A DNA stretch of 64,000 nt, from contig CM060733.1 of NCBI GenBank assembly GCA_030704615.1, positions 40,052,001 to 40,116,000 on the forward strand. Reading direction: 5' to 3'. The position numbers were made by a program, and so were the translations under genes. The notes below the pieces were generated by a model. That model had not been told where the DNA came from. It worked only from the letters and a program-made list of their open reading frames with translations, and ran no database searches. This document shows, piece by piece, positions 34,187 through 48,099 of this stretch. The first letter of the stretch is position 1. The number at the start of each line of letters is the position of its first letter. This DNA comes from Takakia lepidozioides. Lineage: Eukaryota; Streptophyta; Takakiopsida; Takakiales; Takakiaceae.

Positions 34187-36936
34187 TTATTGTCCCCGCC
34201 CTGAGTTTAAACTCCAGTCATAGGCAAAGGAGATTCTCTCTACCTCGAGCTTCAAGGGAGAAGTTGTGGGAGGATAGCGCTCCACTGTTACACCGTCCTT
34301 GTCAATAAGAAACTTGGCAAAGTTCCACTTGATGTCGTCACTGGTCGACTTCAGAAATTTGTACACAGGTGCTTCGTTTGGCCCATTCACATCAACCTGC
34401 AAAGAAGACAATACAAGATTGTCAGGGACTGAGGACATCCAAATCTTCCGAGACTCACAATGCATAGTTTGCATTTGACAACTCACTCATCAGTCATCCA
34501 GAAAGGGGCTTGACCTGTAAGATAATCTGGAAGGGGGATCAAAAGATTACTGGACTGATTCCAGCAGTGTCCGATGTCGACAATTCCTTATCCAACCTGA
34601 ACTGTCAAAGTCTATCTGCACACTTTCTGATGAACCTACAGTGTTTGCACCTTCTGGGTTATTTCTATGTAGCTGTAAAGAATGAACTTCCAGAGGGCGA
34701 GCCATAATTGGAAAAGTTCATTCATGGAAGGCACGAAGGGTTTCGCATGCCGGTAATTGCAAAAACGAGGTCAAACAACCTCTCACTACTCGAAATTGTG
34801 AATATCACTAATCTGCATGGAGCAGGAAAGAGGGGAAAATTTGTTGGGCACTTGTGTGAAATCCCATGTTCCTTCCACACAATTGGCAGCATTGAGGGAG
34901 GAGCTCAAGCAAGAGTTTGAGGCAAGAATTGCCACTGAGTGTGCAAATAAGGTGGATGTGGAGGCCAACCATAAGTTGCAGAAAGAGTTGGAGGACGCTT
35001 AGTCTGCCCTACAGTTTGCAAAGGAAAACCTGATTGAAGCAGGTCTGGAGAGATCATTCAATGACTCTTCACTGTAAAGATGGTTATAGCACCCCTTGAG
35101 GGCTGTCAATGGAGGGTCCTTATCCTCCTGGAGCTTGTCATGGGTTTTGAGATATACAACTGTTACTCCTATCACTTGTGCAAAACCTATGTCAATCCAA
35201 TTTCGCCAGTCTAGTGAGAATAACTCTAGAGAGTATAATATTGATTCCTACTCAGAAGTGCAAAAGGCTCCATGTTTTGCACTTCAAGTCACACTGTAGC
35301 ACTAACAGGTCAGAAGAAGGGGGCGCACCTTGTCAAAGATAGGGAATTCCGCCTTGAATCTACTGCAAGCAAACTCCTTAATTTGTTCATTTGTTCCAGG
35401 CTCCTGCCCTCCGAATTGGTTCGATGGGAATGCCAAGATTTCAAAACCTACACTAGGCCCACTTTCTAATAAGCAATGCTGCCAAAAGTGAAAGAACACA
35501 AATGTGCATGCATAATCGGAAAACCCAACAATTTAAGTATGAGGATGAGATGGAGAGGTGAGGTGCTCTTTAGAGTTTGCTGAGAGGAGAAAGAGGTGGT
35601 TGTAGACTGACCGACTGTTCAGATTTGCTTATGTGGCAACAGAATGTCAGCACTCATTTTCTCCTGCTGAAAATATGTGCAGAAGCTGTAGGAAGTCAAG
35701 TGTCTGACACAAAATAGGAATTACAACAGTTTCACATCTCGGGAAAATGAGAAAGAAACAAGCCTCTTACCATTGCCCTTGTACTTGTTATACAGCTCAG
35801 TGAGCTCTGTGTAGTTGGTCTGTGTCAACCCACTGTTGTCCCCACCCAACAACCCCACAGCCTGTCACCTATTGATCATCTCTGAGATCCTTGATTCTAC
35901 TGAGTGAAGCCAACCTGCACCCTTCCCCAGGGTGCCCGAACCCTTTGCATCCAAGATTTCAATCATTAAGTGGAGAGCTGGTGTCATTAGATTTGCAAGG
36001 GGAGCTTAATGAAAGAGCCCTTTGCATCACATGTGAAACTACAAAGCCTGTCATATTGGAGTACATATGGACATTGGGTCCTTTCAATCATGCTGAAGCG
36101 TCAACACACTCATGCACATGCTTTCACTGGAAATGGTGAATGCCCATTCACATCCAGTAGAAACCACAAGGGAATTAATGGAAAACATGGTCACTTTATT
36201 TGTCTACTGAGGCAAACTCTGCCATTGTGCATCACAGAGATAGCAACAGACCAATGATGCAGAAGATGGATGAAGGAAAGACAGATACCATCGGGAGGCG
36301 ACATTCACAACCAGTAACACTTTGCCCTTGTAAATGCTCAAATCCACATCGTTGCCAGCATTGTCCTGCACCCAAACATTTGAAGTCTCAGCAAGATTAT
36401 AGTGCAGGTCACATAGGACAAAAGAAATATCGGTAACCGATTGATGAGAGCTCCTTGATACATCCTACTACCAATTTCACAGCAATTGAACTACATTTAT
36501 TCATCGAGAGGAGTAGTTTAGAAGCACAGTGAACTGACCACGGGTTATATCAAGCACGGATGAAACAAACAAATTCATTTTCCCTGGCATTATCTAAGCG
36601 AATACAATAGAACCGATCCTGCATTGGTCACCACCACACCTTCACTGTGAAGCCATGAAGGCTCTTCTCGGTACCAGTCGTGGAAGAAGCACTGGCACCC
36701 ATACTGGGAAACCTGAGTGAAGACTGAACCTTGAATCCAAGAACCGAATGACCCGCCAGCCGCTGCCCGAACAAAGAGGAACTGGTGGCCTGTGTTGCAA
36801 TTGACCTGACAGACCCAGCGGCTCCCCTAGCCCTGAAGTACGAGATAGGAACTTTGGGAGACAAGGAAGCGGCAGACAAACAGAATTTGCATTGTCCCGC
36901 AGACAAGACAATGCGTTGAGAACCAATGGAGCCCAT
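34187..36936 (-). CDS. Glutathione peroxidase, plastid-type, Cys form
   Basis: It reduces hydrogen and lipid peroxides; plant members use thioredoxin rather than glutathione (family knowledge). Five exons fit in phase: 36640-36936, 36289-36365, 35771-35832, 35329-35447 and 34187-34396, giving 254 residues. Residues 1-90 are Ser/Arg/Ala-rich with few acidic residues, as in a chloroplast transit peptide, ending before KSLHGFTVK. The peroxidatic Cys (about residue 125) is created across intron 2, in [17 protein letters not shown]. The catalytic Gln is in [12 protein letters not shown], Trp in [15 protein letters not shown], and the resolving Cys in [14 protein letters not shown]. Arg replaces the usual Gln just before the Cys. 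After TTSPLKLE the usual short C-terminal helix is replaced by an unrelated tail. A GT follows LE, so a last exon may be spliced instead. No stop or frameshift was seen. Confidence 0.92.
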
Positions 36937-37783
36937 TGCCTTGCGACCAACGGTTTTTCACGGTGAACGGCTCCAGAAAACAGTCAGAGGCACAGAAATC
37001 CTTTCTACTTACAACATTCCAAAAGGATCCCACAGTTTGTGATGAAACACTTGCCACAGTCTCTCTCGTGGCACTCTCTCGCCCACAGCCACAGCAATTG
37101 CTTATCCGTGACAGAGTGCCCTTGCTGTTTCTGACCCATCTCATAAAGCTTGCCCTCTGCACTGCACATTCATCACCCAACCTCATATCCCTGCAGATTC
37201 TCGGATCCATAGAAATGAAGCCTTGAATTATGCTCCGAATCCTACCCACAGCCTCTGTATCCACATAAAATTTCATAGCTTTTCGCAATATGGATTGCAG
37301 GATTGTAACGTTTTTTGGGCTTCAAATTGGATCAGTGAACTTGCAGTGTTAGTAGAGGTCCTGAAAACTTCACAACTCCTATCATTTTGTCTAACTGGGT
37401 AATATTGGGCAGCTATCCCTAAAATTTCCAGAAGTTTTGGAAGTTCTTGGACTCTTCTGTTGAGGAGATCATTCTGGGCATCACAGTGTAACCCCCATTC
37501 GGGACATAGATTAACACAGAAGAATATCCGTCCATGGGCTGCAAGCTGGCACCCTTGAGATTTGGGATGCCACAGCAACCCTCTGTATGTGGACTCATCC
37601 ACTGCCCTTTTTGTAGGCTGTACAATACCTTCCTTGGGTTGCAAGATTTGACAATAAATATAGAAGGATGCCAGACCACTTGAGTCTAGACTTAAGTGGA
37701 AGAACGAGTTGCATATAGCAATAAAAGATTTAATAGTCTATCTTTATATTTTAATCATTTTTTAGTTATTTTTAGTATTCATC
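36937..37783. other. Upstream region of the peroxidase gene
   Basis: This should hold the promoter of the glutathione peroxidase gene. Minus-strand frames at 37273-37679 are open for 86-123 codons but show no family I know. No TATA box stands out. Confidence 0.4.
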
Positions 37784-38222
37784 TTTTTTTCTTTTTTTTA
37801 AATGAATCCCTGGTTACTTTATTGATAATTATTGTGGGGAAAAAAATTAAAACCCCGTTGTCGCCATAAGGCACACACACCGTATTCAGTGTATTAAGAG
37901 CCAATCATCTCTTGATGGAGATTAAGTCTGGAGAACAAAATACCGTGCCACTACTGATGGACACTTACACAAATATCCGTGATCCATGAGCCAAACACCT
38001 CCGGTTGGAGGAAAGTCCAAGAGACCAAAGAGTAGGGCTCTCTGCCCAAGACCTAAATCTTAACAACGCATACCCTACCCTGTCTACGATGACGCAGGGA
38101 GAGCGATGTCGAGAAAGAGTAAGAAGATCTTTGAATAAGGGGGGGCTGAGAGAGAGATCTATCTATAGTGCAGCTTAGAAGCAGTCGATGAAGGTTTTTG
38201 ATGTTACCAGTTAATGTCCCGT

Positions 38223-41200
38223 TCAAACTCCGGGGAAAGAGTGGAGTGGTACACGAAGATCTCGCCAGGCTTGAGGGGGGAGCTCGTTCCAGCTGCATTG
38301 GTCTTGCACAGGGCTGCTGCATATGAGGCCCTGTCTGCCCCAGGTGTGTTGAAACTTCCCGTGGAGCGCAGCTGCATTCATGGCGTCACGTTCAATGTCT
38401 GCACAGAGTTTCCCCCATGCTTTCCTAGCCTCAGTTTGTAAGTCCCAAAATACAGTGGCAAGGAGAGAGGATGTTGTTGTTGTGTGGCCTTGGAAAGTGT
38501 TCTTACAACGTAGTTTCCATAAGTGCCACATCGTAGAGGCTCTGAGGGTTTCAAACACTGGGCAATTTAGGGTTCTATTCTTGGAAGTTGGGTCATAGTT
38601 AAGAAGGAGGTCTGTATCCGTGAGCTGTCTTATGTCCCAATATCTATAGAATGACTTAACATATGGCCAGATTTTGGCTGGTGCTTGACATGAGAGAAGA
38701 CAATGTTCGATGGATTCCAATACTGCAGTGGAACAACAAGCACATAAGAGGGCTCCCTGAAACTGTAGGCATTCCCCCTCTTTGAGAATTCTATTAACAA
38801 CCTGCCAAAGGAAAGCTGCTATCTTTGATGGCCTGGTTTTGATCCACACTGAGCCCCAAATGATTTTCCAGTTTTCATCGTGGAAGTTGTAGAGCCCCCA
38901 TTTTGATTTCCATTTCTTGTTCATGGGTTGGGTGATTGACAGGGCTTTGTAGCCCTTTTTTGTTGTGTATGCAAAGAAGGGGTCTGGGGTGGTGTTGAAT
39001 TTCCATAACCATTAAAAAGGGTCAATATCCAATTCTGCCAGTGGTCTACCCAAAATCCATACAAAGGAGTTGATTGCTAGCCAAGCTCTAGTGGTGATAG
39101 TGAGGGGTGGCTGGGGATTCATACCCTTATCTGTGGCTGTCCAGCAGCAGACACGGATTGGGGTGGGAGGCATAATTTGGATTGTCAAAGGTTCTGTAGA
39201 GGTAAGTGTGAGTCTTAGGGAGGTGGTGGTGATGGCGAATGTGAAAACAACAATGTCATTTATGGATATGTCATCTACAAAAACAATGGTAAGCTGGTTG
39301 TGAAGTATGATGAGTGCCCAGGATTTTGGGACTGGTTTCGGAGGGCCTACGGAAAGGGTGGCCAACCACTGCACTGGTACATATTGAACAAGTTGTTGGT
39401 GGCCTTTTGTGGCCCTTGCAGCGAGGCCTACAGCCTGAGCCATAGATTGTAGAGATAATCCCTGACCATATGTTCTGAATTTGTCTGATGCCAAGGCAGT
39501 CCCATTTGGACCACCTTTTTGCCTGGTTTTTCTGAGAAGGGGTCAGAGGAGTGTCGTTTAGAAACAAGTGTTGTCTCTTATTAACTTCATAGAAGGTACT
39601 TGGCTGGGCTTTTACAAGCAATTTCCTTAGCCGCCCCCAGGCTGACCAGATGTTAGACCATAGAGCGGATCCCACTGTCTTCAGATTAAATCCTTGAGTG
39701 AGCCAACGTAGGGAGGGGCTCCATGGGGTAGTCTTGAGAGGGGAGGATTTTGTAATGTGGTCATAGACCAAGAATTTCCACCATCCCCCCTCCGGCCCTA
39801 GAAACCTGGGTATCCATTTGCCAAGAAGAGCTACAATCTATGTTTCTGGATCGAGTATCCCTAACCCCCCTTTTTTTTTGGGTAAACGAATTTGGGCCCA
39901 GGCTACAAGTGGTCGTTTGTTTTGGGATGAGGTCTCGGCTCCCCAGACAAAGTTCCTAAGCAGGCGCTTGATTTCCTGAATCTGTTTAGAGCTTGGGCGC
40001 CAGGAAGAAGCATAATACCATAATCCAGCTGAATGAATCTGATTAGCAACAAGGGCTCTACCTGTAATTGAGAGATGTTTTGAACCCCAATAAGTCAGTT
40101 TCCTCTTCAAGTTGGTCATTGTGGCAGCAAAAATCTGTTGGTCTGTCAGACCAATTCCATATGTGTAGCCCAGTAGTGTGGTGGTCTCCCCAGGTTTGAG
40201 CCACCTTAGCCCTTGATCCATTCCCCATGCAGGCGGGGATCCCATTGTGGATTTTGAGAGGTTCCCTACTAGCAAACCTGAAGTCTTATTCCAGTTTACT
40301 TTGAATCCAGATGATGCACAAAACTTGTTCAAGGTAAACCCTGCTTGGTCCAAGTTTTCCGGGGTGGCTTGCAACATTAAAAAGGTATCATCAACGAACA
40401 TTGAGTCCACCAAGAAATTGTACTGCCTGGTAATGTAGTTAGTGACCCTGAGGCCCTTTATAAACTGATTTTGTTGTAGCATGTAGCCGAGTGTATCTGC
40501 CACCACCAAAAACAGGAAAGGTGAGAAGGGGCACCCTTGCCTCACTGAGTGCTGCAGAGGGAGATAAATGGCCATTGATTGAGACTCTGCTAGATGCATC
40601 GGTGAGTAATATCCTGACCCATTTGCAAAAGGATTGGGGAAAACCCAATTTGGCCAGGACTGCCAGCAGGTATGACCATTCAACACGATCGAAAGCCTTC
40701 TCAAAGTCTAAAAGGAGGAGGGCAATAGCTTGGTTTGTTCTAGCCACGAAGTCTGGAATTTCCTGGGCTAGAAGGAGGTTATCCAGTATGTATCTACCCT
40801 TGATAAACCCTGTTTGATTTGGCCTAATTATAGTTGCGAGTAGAGGTTGCAATCTAAGGGCCAGTGCCTTCGCCACTATCTTGTAGGCTACATTGATGAG
40901 GGTTATGGGCCGATAATTCGATATGTTTGTTCTATCACCCTTTTTATAGAGTAAGGTTATAACTCTTTATGTCATAATTGTGGGCATGTGTCCCCGTTGA
41001 AACACGTGGTTTGCCATTGCAGTGAAATCCCTAGAGATTTCCGGCCACAATGCTTTGTAAAATTCCACCGATAAACCGTCTACGCCTGGGGATTTATTGT
41101 TCTGAAGTTTCGATAATGCTTCACCCAGCTCTATATCTGTGAACTCACCTTCTAATTGGGAGGCGAACTGGTGGGACAGCAGGGGAGGGGTGTGTATCAA

Positions 41201-42535
41201 ACAGGATGTTTGTTCTTCTGTTGGTTGCAGGGAGTCGAGGTCACTAAGAAAAAAATTATGGAAGTGCCTGCCAGCCAGCATGGCCATGGCCTTTGGTGTA
41301 GAAGTTGAAGTACCTGATGGCTGTTCAATGAGCTCAGAAATTGTTTGAGAAGCACGTCTCAATCTTGTTTTGTCGAAAAAATATTTATTCATTTTTTCTC
41401 CTTTTGTGGACCAGTTGACACCCGCCTGCAATTTCCACTTCCTCTCCTAGATTTTGTGATGAATGTCAAGGTTGTTTCTGGCTTGGACATATGTACGGTA
41501 TGTGTCTTCGTCACAACGAGTGGATTCTATTTTCGATTGACAAACTTTGAGGCATTTGTTTAAGGCTATGACCTTCCTCTTCCTGATGCTTGCTAGTTCC
41601 TAACTCATCCTCTGACTTTCAATATTGACAGCCTTCAGCTTGGCCAGGAAGAGATGCGTAGGGTTCAGGAGGTCACTTCCCGCCTGAGTCCAAACCCTTA
41701 GCAGACCTTGCTTGAAGCTTGGCAGCTTAAGGAGGAGGTTATTTATTTTGTAAAGGCCTCTACCCCTTCTGTAAGAGTCTGGTAGGGTTATGGAGAGGGT
41801 AATTGGTGCAGGGTCAAAGCATAAGGGTATTGGTTCTTGAGGGGCTCTCTTAGCATATTGAACTAAGTCAAGGGAAAGGTAAGCTCTATCAAGACGAGCC
41901 ATACTTAGATCTGCTAGAGAGCGGTTATTGGACCAGATAAAGGTGATGTTTGATGACTGTCCAAAGATTGGTACTGCTTCTGTGAGGTTGTGTGTTTGCA
42001 TGCAATTGAACCACTGGTCCATTTCTTCTGGGTTTGAGGTAAATAACCCCGCGCCTCTTCTATCCTCTTGCATCTCCACCATATTAAAATCTCCGGACAA
42101 TATCCAACTATCTATTGAAGGTTGTTCCTTCATTTTTGTGTTGAGAGTGTTCCAAAATTCTGCTCTGTCAGTAGAATCGTTCACCAGCCCAATCGGACCT
42201 GTTGAGTTGGGTAGGGCTAAGGCACAAAATTGCAATCTTCCAGGAAGCCAGGTGTCCTGCGTAGTGAGGAACGGTTGAATGGTAGGAGAAAGAAGTATTG
42301 CAGTACCTCCTTTCGTACCCGTGGAAGTGGGTTTCCACAAGGAGTTAGCTAATGGCCATAGAAAATCAGTGAGGCTATCTATTTTCCCTTAATCTAGTTT
42401 ATGCTCCTGCAGGAATATGATGGAATGATTTGCAAGGAAGGGAGTCAGTCAGGTTTTGATTTTCAGCCTTTTTAGAGAAGTTGGGTCTGCTCCCAACCCT
42501 CTTATATTCCATGAATGGAGGTTAAAGATCATTGG
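38223..42535 (-). pseudogene. LINE ORF2: endonuclease, reverse transcriptase, RVT zinc domain
   Basis: This polyprotein nicks the target DNA and copies its RNA there. The start is near 42532 (MIFNLHSWNIRGLG, the first endonuclease block). The endonuclease continues with SWILSGDFNMVE and SMARLDRAYLS. The reverse transcriptase shows RPNQTGFIKGRYILDN, LLLDFEKAFDRVEW, and an active-site box reading FVDDT rather than the usual FADD. It continues with KRLLRNFVWG. The C-terminal zinc-binding region has RPSKIAAFLWQVVNRIL and ESIEHCLLSCQ. Several frame changes and stops divide it into at least six pieces, so no functional protein is expected. It follows ORF1 on the same strand. Confidence 0.87.
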
Positions 42536-44149
42536 CAGGTCAAGGTAGGCTGAGGCTGACAATCTCATTTGATAGCCTAGAAGTGTGATAGAAGAATTTA
42601 ACCCTACTGTCTCTTGGTCGCAGGGAATTTTTCCAGACATAATTGTCCGGGGGCTTGCGAGTTTTATTCTGGATGAGTATGAAAACCCCTCTTGGTTTTG
42701 TGTTTTTGGGTAGGTCATGGGATGAAAGGAATTGTTCTGTAGACACTATGGAGATGGTTACAGATAAAACCGAGGCTTCAGTCGGGAAGAACATCGCATT
42801 GAAAAGATCGTTAAAACCAGGGTATCTCTCACTAATTGAGCCATCGGAGGGAAGAGTTCCAGATGGTATGTTTTCTGGCAAATCAAACACTGGTAGCCTG
42901 TGTTTGACCTGTTTCCCCCCCACGTATTTCTCTTTCTCACATAACATCCAGCATCTAGCAAGGTTCCTAGATAAGACCTGATAAATGAAACAGGGTGAGA
43001 GAGAGGATGGTACCTTGTTTGGGGACGGTGGAGAGGAGGGAGTTAAGACCTTGGGTGGAGAAGTCACTTGAGAGTTTGGCAGCGAGTTAGCCTGGGTTGT
43101 GTCAATGATTGTTGGGGAGGAAACTTGTTTGGCTCCTTTCACCGAGTCCATCATGTTGTGATTCTGCCATTAATATGATCTCTTGTCCTTTGAACCTCCA
43201 TTCTGTAATTTTCCCCATCCACTTCAGAGTCCAAGTGGGCTCCCAGCAACTGAAACCCATTTACCAGGGTATCCTGGTTTCGAATTGCAAACTATGACTC
43301 CCTCCGGGGGCTGAGAGTAGGTCCTCATAAGTCCAGATAGCCTCTATCGGTGGAGGCGAGGCATAAATTTCTGCATCCTCCATGAGAGCTAGAATGTGGG
43401 TTGAAGGTTTGACACTAAGTCCATGATAGTCTTCCATGTATGCCCCCCATGAGATTTTGGTGAGGGGTGAAAGTGAATAATGTTTTTTGTTGCTTGAGGA
43501 AGAATTGCTGAATTTTTCCCTTGAACAGAATTTGCGAATTGGTATTGGGTGGGTTGGTTTGCAGGAAATGCTTGAGATCTGCTGATGTTATCCATAATGA
43601 ATCGACCGTTTCCTAGTCGTCCGATGTAATGAGGATAGCCAGGGGTCTGCTTTTTCAAAAGATCAAGGGTGTCACACATGCTACCTTCGGGGAGTCGACA
43701 ATATCCAGTGCTGAGCATCCCACCAGGTTTAGGTGTGGGAATGAACCGATTTGGAGACAGTTGTTAGCAAACCGGGAATTACAAGCGATTCCAGTGGTGA
43801 TTTTGGGGAAGGAGTTATTAGTAGGGAGGGTCAATTTGACCACTCTTGGGGGTGAGCTACCCTGATTCTTTCCTTTACCATGGCCGATAGATGCCCCCTG
43901 CTGCTGTGTTTCCGTAAGTTTCCCTTTCCTTTTTGTGATGGGCATTCATCTGTTGCTGGTGGGCCATCAGCTCTTCTTGCATCGGATCCTTGGGTATCTC
44001 CTCCCTTTCCGGGGCTTTGCCATGATCTGAGCTGTAGAGGGTCATTTGGTGTTTTGTGCCGGGTTTGTTGCCCTCCTGGAATTGTTGCAGGGCCGGGTTG
44101 TGGTGTGGGAGACTGTAATTCCTGCCAGTGCTCCGCTGTTGATTCTGGC

Positions 44150-45223
44150 CCCCCTCCTTATTCATGTCTCCGTGGTTTGGATGGGGTCATGGGCTGGGTT
44201 CGCTTGCACATGGCTGCCAGGCAGTCGATTCTGAGATGTCCCAACTAGTTGAAGCAAGCCACATAGGTGGTATCCTCTATGAGTTGGATTGTAAAGTAAT
44301 TGCCCTCCTCATCTATTGGCAGTTTGACAAATTGCGGGAGAATATCCTCATCCGGCATCATCAAGACAAATTTGGCATTTCCAGTTTCATGACGTCAGGA
44401 AGCAATAGTTACTGATTTTCATGCTGGGTCCTGTCTTAGGTTGTGTGTGCACATTTGGGGGTCAAAGACAGCCAAGCATCCAAGATAAGACCCGAAATGG
44501 TTTGCAATGTCTACCAAGTTCACCAAGTACTGATCTGGGATCTTTGGGACTGAGACGATGCGGGGGCCCCACAGCTTTCCATTCTTGTTCCCCATCCTAG
44601 GATACCATGGAAATATGTTGACATTAAACCCCCTGGTATGAGGGTTAAACAGCAAAGCCTCATTAACAGCCTCTTTTGTTTCGAAGATGATAGAGAAAAA
44701 CCCCCTTCCTTTGGCATGGCAGAACAGCTGCCTCAGTTCTCCATTACCTCCAAGGTGTCTGATGGCCCAATCCCTGACTGTTGCCCTATCCATTTTTTTC
44801 CTCGGAAAGTGAATGAGGATATATGTCTCTTCCATTGTTGTGACTCTCCTTTGCAGTTCCGAGATGTTCATGTTGATCATGGGGTAGTCCTTGTCCAGAT
44901 CATCTTGATTAAGAGCGCTCTCTTCCTCCCAGTCTACTGGTGGTTCCTCCAAAATTGGAGGGTTCGGAAAGTTTGGAATGAAGGAGTTTAACCTGGGCAT
45001 TTTGAGAAGTGGTTGGGGATGGGAGAGAGGGTTGGTGGGAATGGGAGGGGAGGGATGTCTTACTGAACCACTGGCAGAAGCTATCCTGGATCGAGCTTGG
45101 TGTGCCATAAAGAAGCCCGTACCAGACGACAGGGTGGGTCTTGTGTGCTGACTCTGCTGCCCTCTGGTGTTCCCCCGAGTCGCCTACTTCTCATTGTTAC
45201 GCAGCTGGTTGCTTCTGGGGGCC
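44150..45223 (-). pseudogene. LINE ORF1: DUF4283 and zinc-knuckle RNA-binding protein
   Basis: ORF1 proteins coat LINE RNA. The likely start is the ATG at 45223 (MAPRSNQLRNNEK), followed by a single TAG and then an open frame from MAHQARSRIASAS. The DUF4283 fold is recognisable: YILIHFPRKKMDRATVRDWA, GRGFFSIIFETKEAVNEALL, then NVNIFPWYPRMG. Further on, near 44210-44255, a damaged CCHC knuckle reads CFN then LGHLRIDC. This is broken by at least two lesions. Confidence 0.8.
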
Positions 45224-45230
45224 ATAGTTA

Positions 45231-46095
45231 GCAAAACAGAAAGCGTTTAAGGACTCCGCTGGTTGTAAGAGATATGGATCTTAAGAGAGGGGTTGGGGGA
45301 AAAAGTAGAGGAGGGGGGTATAGGCGGGAAACGTCACTGTAGAAAGCGAACGGTTTAGAAGCTAAAGACGGCTGTGGTGGGAGGATTAGGGATGATACAG
45401 GTAGCGAAGATGGAGATGAACGGGAGCAAGATGTTAGGATGAACACTGTAGAAGAAAGTATTGAAAGAGAACCAAACAAAAACTTGTAATATGCATATCA
45501 TTTGAAAGCTAAGCTTGGGAGTATTTGCTATTTGGTGTAAGTAAAGCAAGCAGGAAGTCGATAGGATCTTATAGATGACCGTTGGAGGTTGTCTCGCAGC
45601 TCCGCCATCGCGCCTCCCCCCTTTCTGTACATCCATCTTTTTGTCATAACCTAAACTTATTAGAATCATTAAAAGTTATATTACCGTACGAATTAAATTA
45701 ACACATATTTATTATTAAAAATAATAGAACATTATTCAAAATTTAACTTTTATACAACCAGTCACTTGTAACTACACAATGCTCTTAAACATGTAAAATC
45801 AAGTATGTTATATATATATGTGTGTATATATATATTCAAAGTTCTATCACACAACATTCAGTCTCACTTTCATTTTCTAAACATCTAAAGATCGGACATG
45901 TAACAATCTGATTCTAAGTACTTCAATCTATTTTTTTCTTTCTACTGTAATTAATTAAGAGAGTCGGACTATAGGCAACATTGTCAAAAACTGCGGAAGA
46001 TGTACAGAAAAGTTGGAAGAGGCTAAGCGAGATCATGAGAGACTTGAAAACTCTAAAAGAAAAGAATATTTCCTAAGGGAAATAGAAAAAATATA
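45231..46095. other. AT-rich flank of the LINE
   Basis: No gene. It contains a TA/TG microsatellite at about 45808-45836. Composition turns strongly AT-rich from about 45650. Confidence 0.5.
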
Positions 46096-48000
46096 AACTA
46101 CTATAATAAAAGTATCAACTTTGGTCATTATATTTATGAATCACATACACTATTTATTGGTATGTACCGACAAAATTGGTAGGTTGTCATCATTTATTAT
46201 AATTAAAACAAAACATGACAACCTTTTTTGAAATAAACCTTTACGTGTTAGTACCTATATTAAAAATAGAAAACTAGTAAGATGTATATTATTATTTATA
46301 ACTGCCCTTAGGACTCCTTAGGATTGCCACCCTAAGGAGTCCTAAGAGAGGGAAAATAGAAATATATAAATTATTAATTATAATTGCCCTTAGGACTCCT
46401 TAGGCCGGCCCTAAGGAGTTTAAAAAGGGGAAATGAAAACATATATATTATTATTTATAATTACCCTTAGGACTTCTTAGGACAGTCCTAAAGAGCCCTA
46501 AGAGGAAAAAAATGGAAAGACATAAATATTTGCCCTTAAGACCCATTTAGGCAGTCTAAGGGGTTATAAGAGAGGGACATTGGAAACATATAGATTATTA
46601 TCTATAATTGCCCTTAGTAAGAAGGGAAAAATTTAAAAATATAAATTATTATTTATAATTGCCCTGGGGACTCCTAAGGAGTCCTAAGAGGGGGAAAATG
46701 GAAACATGTAAATTATAGGAAAATAAAAACATATACATTATTATTTACAATTACCCTTAGGACTTCTTAGGATAGTCCGAAGGAGTCCTAAGAGGAGAAA
46801 AATGGAAAGACATAAATAATTGCCCTTAAGACCCGTTTACGCAACCTAAGGAGTTATAAGAGGGGGAAAATGGAACATATAATTATTATCTATAATTTCC
46901 CTTAGGACTTTTTAGGACTGCCCTAAAGAGTCATAAGAGGGGAAAATAAAAATATATAAATTATTATTATAATTGCCCTTAGGACTCCGTAGGGCAGCCC
47001 TAAGGAGTCCTAAGTAAAGGGAAAAATGAAAATACGATTATTATTTATAATTATCCTTAGGGCTTCTTAGGACAATCCTAAGGAGTCCAAAGAGGAGAAA
47101 AATAGAAAGACATAAATAATTGTCCTTAAGACCCGGCAGCCTAAAGGGTTATAAGAGGGGGAAAATAGAAACGTATAAATTATTATTTATAATTACCCTT
47201 AGGGTTTCAAAGGACAGTCCTAAGGAGTCATAAGAGGAAAAAAATGGAAAGACATAAATATTTGCCCTTAAGACCAGTTTAGGCAGCCTAAGGGGTTATA
47301 AGAGAGGGAGAATGGAAACGTATAAATTATTATCTATAATTGCCTAAGAAGGAAAAAATTGAAAGATGTAAATTATTATTTATAATTGCCCTTAGGACTC
47401 CTTAGGGCGGCCCTAAGAAATCCTAAGGAGTCCTAAGAGGGGAAAAATGGAAATATATAAATTATAGGAAAATAAAATATATTACTATTATTATTTATAA
47501 TTACCCTTAGGACTTCTTAGGATAGTCCTAAGGAGTCCTAAGAGGAGAAAAATGGAAAGACATAAATAATTTCCATTAAGACCCGTTTAGGCAACCTAAG
47601 GAGTTATAAGAGGGGGAAAATGGAACATATAATTATTATCTATAATTGCCCTTAGGACTCCATAGGATTGCCCTAAGGTGTCCTAAAAGGGGAAAATGGA
47701 ATATATAAATTGTTATTTTTTATTGCTCTTACGACTCCTTAGGGCGGCCCTAAGAAGTCCTAAGGGGAAAGAAAAAAGAAAAAAAAGAAAGAAAAAAAAC
47801 TATAATAAATATATCAACTTTGATCATTACATTTAAGAATCACGTGTACTATTTATTGGTATGTACCGACAAAATTTGTAGGTGACACCATTTATTACAA
47901 TCAAAACAAGATTTTGTCATCGATAGACGTTCATACAGCTATTTGTAAAGCACCGACATCCATTTTTAAATAAATCTCCATGAGTTATTACCTATTCAAA
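46096..48000. repeat. Hairpin satellite array bracketed by a direct repeat
   Basis: Between about 46290 and 47790 there are some 15 diverged units of about 60-110 bp, each built as an AT-rich linker (TATAAATTATTATTTATAATTG) around a dyad. The dyad reads CCCTTAGGACTCCTTAGG on one arm and CCTAAGGAGTCCTAAG on the other, so each unit can fold into a 14-18-bp stem. The array is flanked by copies of a roughly 170-bp direct repeat, at about 46096-46270 and 47798-48000 (shared: ACTATTTATTGGTATGTACC, then GACAAAATT). This might be an LTR-like or duplicated boundary. No coding sequence. Confidence 0.8.
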
Positions 48001-48099
48001 AAGTGTGTGGGATAAGGTTAATAAATAGTAACTTTTCATTCTGTTTTCATCCAATTATTTTATTTTTCATTCATTCTTTTTAGATTGTACCTCATTTTT

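Larger units (their letters stand above)
37784..45230 (-). mobile_element. L1-type non-LTR retrotransposon (LINE), decayed
   Basis: The order on the minus strand is ORF1 (DUF4283/zinc-knuckle type), endonuclease, reverse transcriptase and a C-terminal RVT zinc-binding domain, as in plant L1 elements. It ends in an A-rich tail, seen as the T-rich run at 37784-37801. Length of about 7.4 kb is close to full length. Many stops and frame changes show it is old. The 5' end near 45230 is approximate, and no target duplication could be fixed because both flanks are AT-rich. Confidence 0.88.

Noticed and set aside
34817-35002. Plus-strand Glu/Lys-rich coiled-coil-like frame
   Set aside because: It sits in intron 4 of the peroxidase gene on the opposite strand, is only about 60 codons and has no recognisable family. 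Could be debris of an unknown element.
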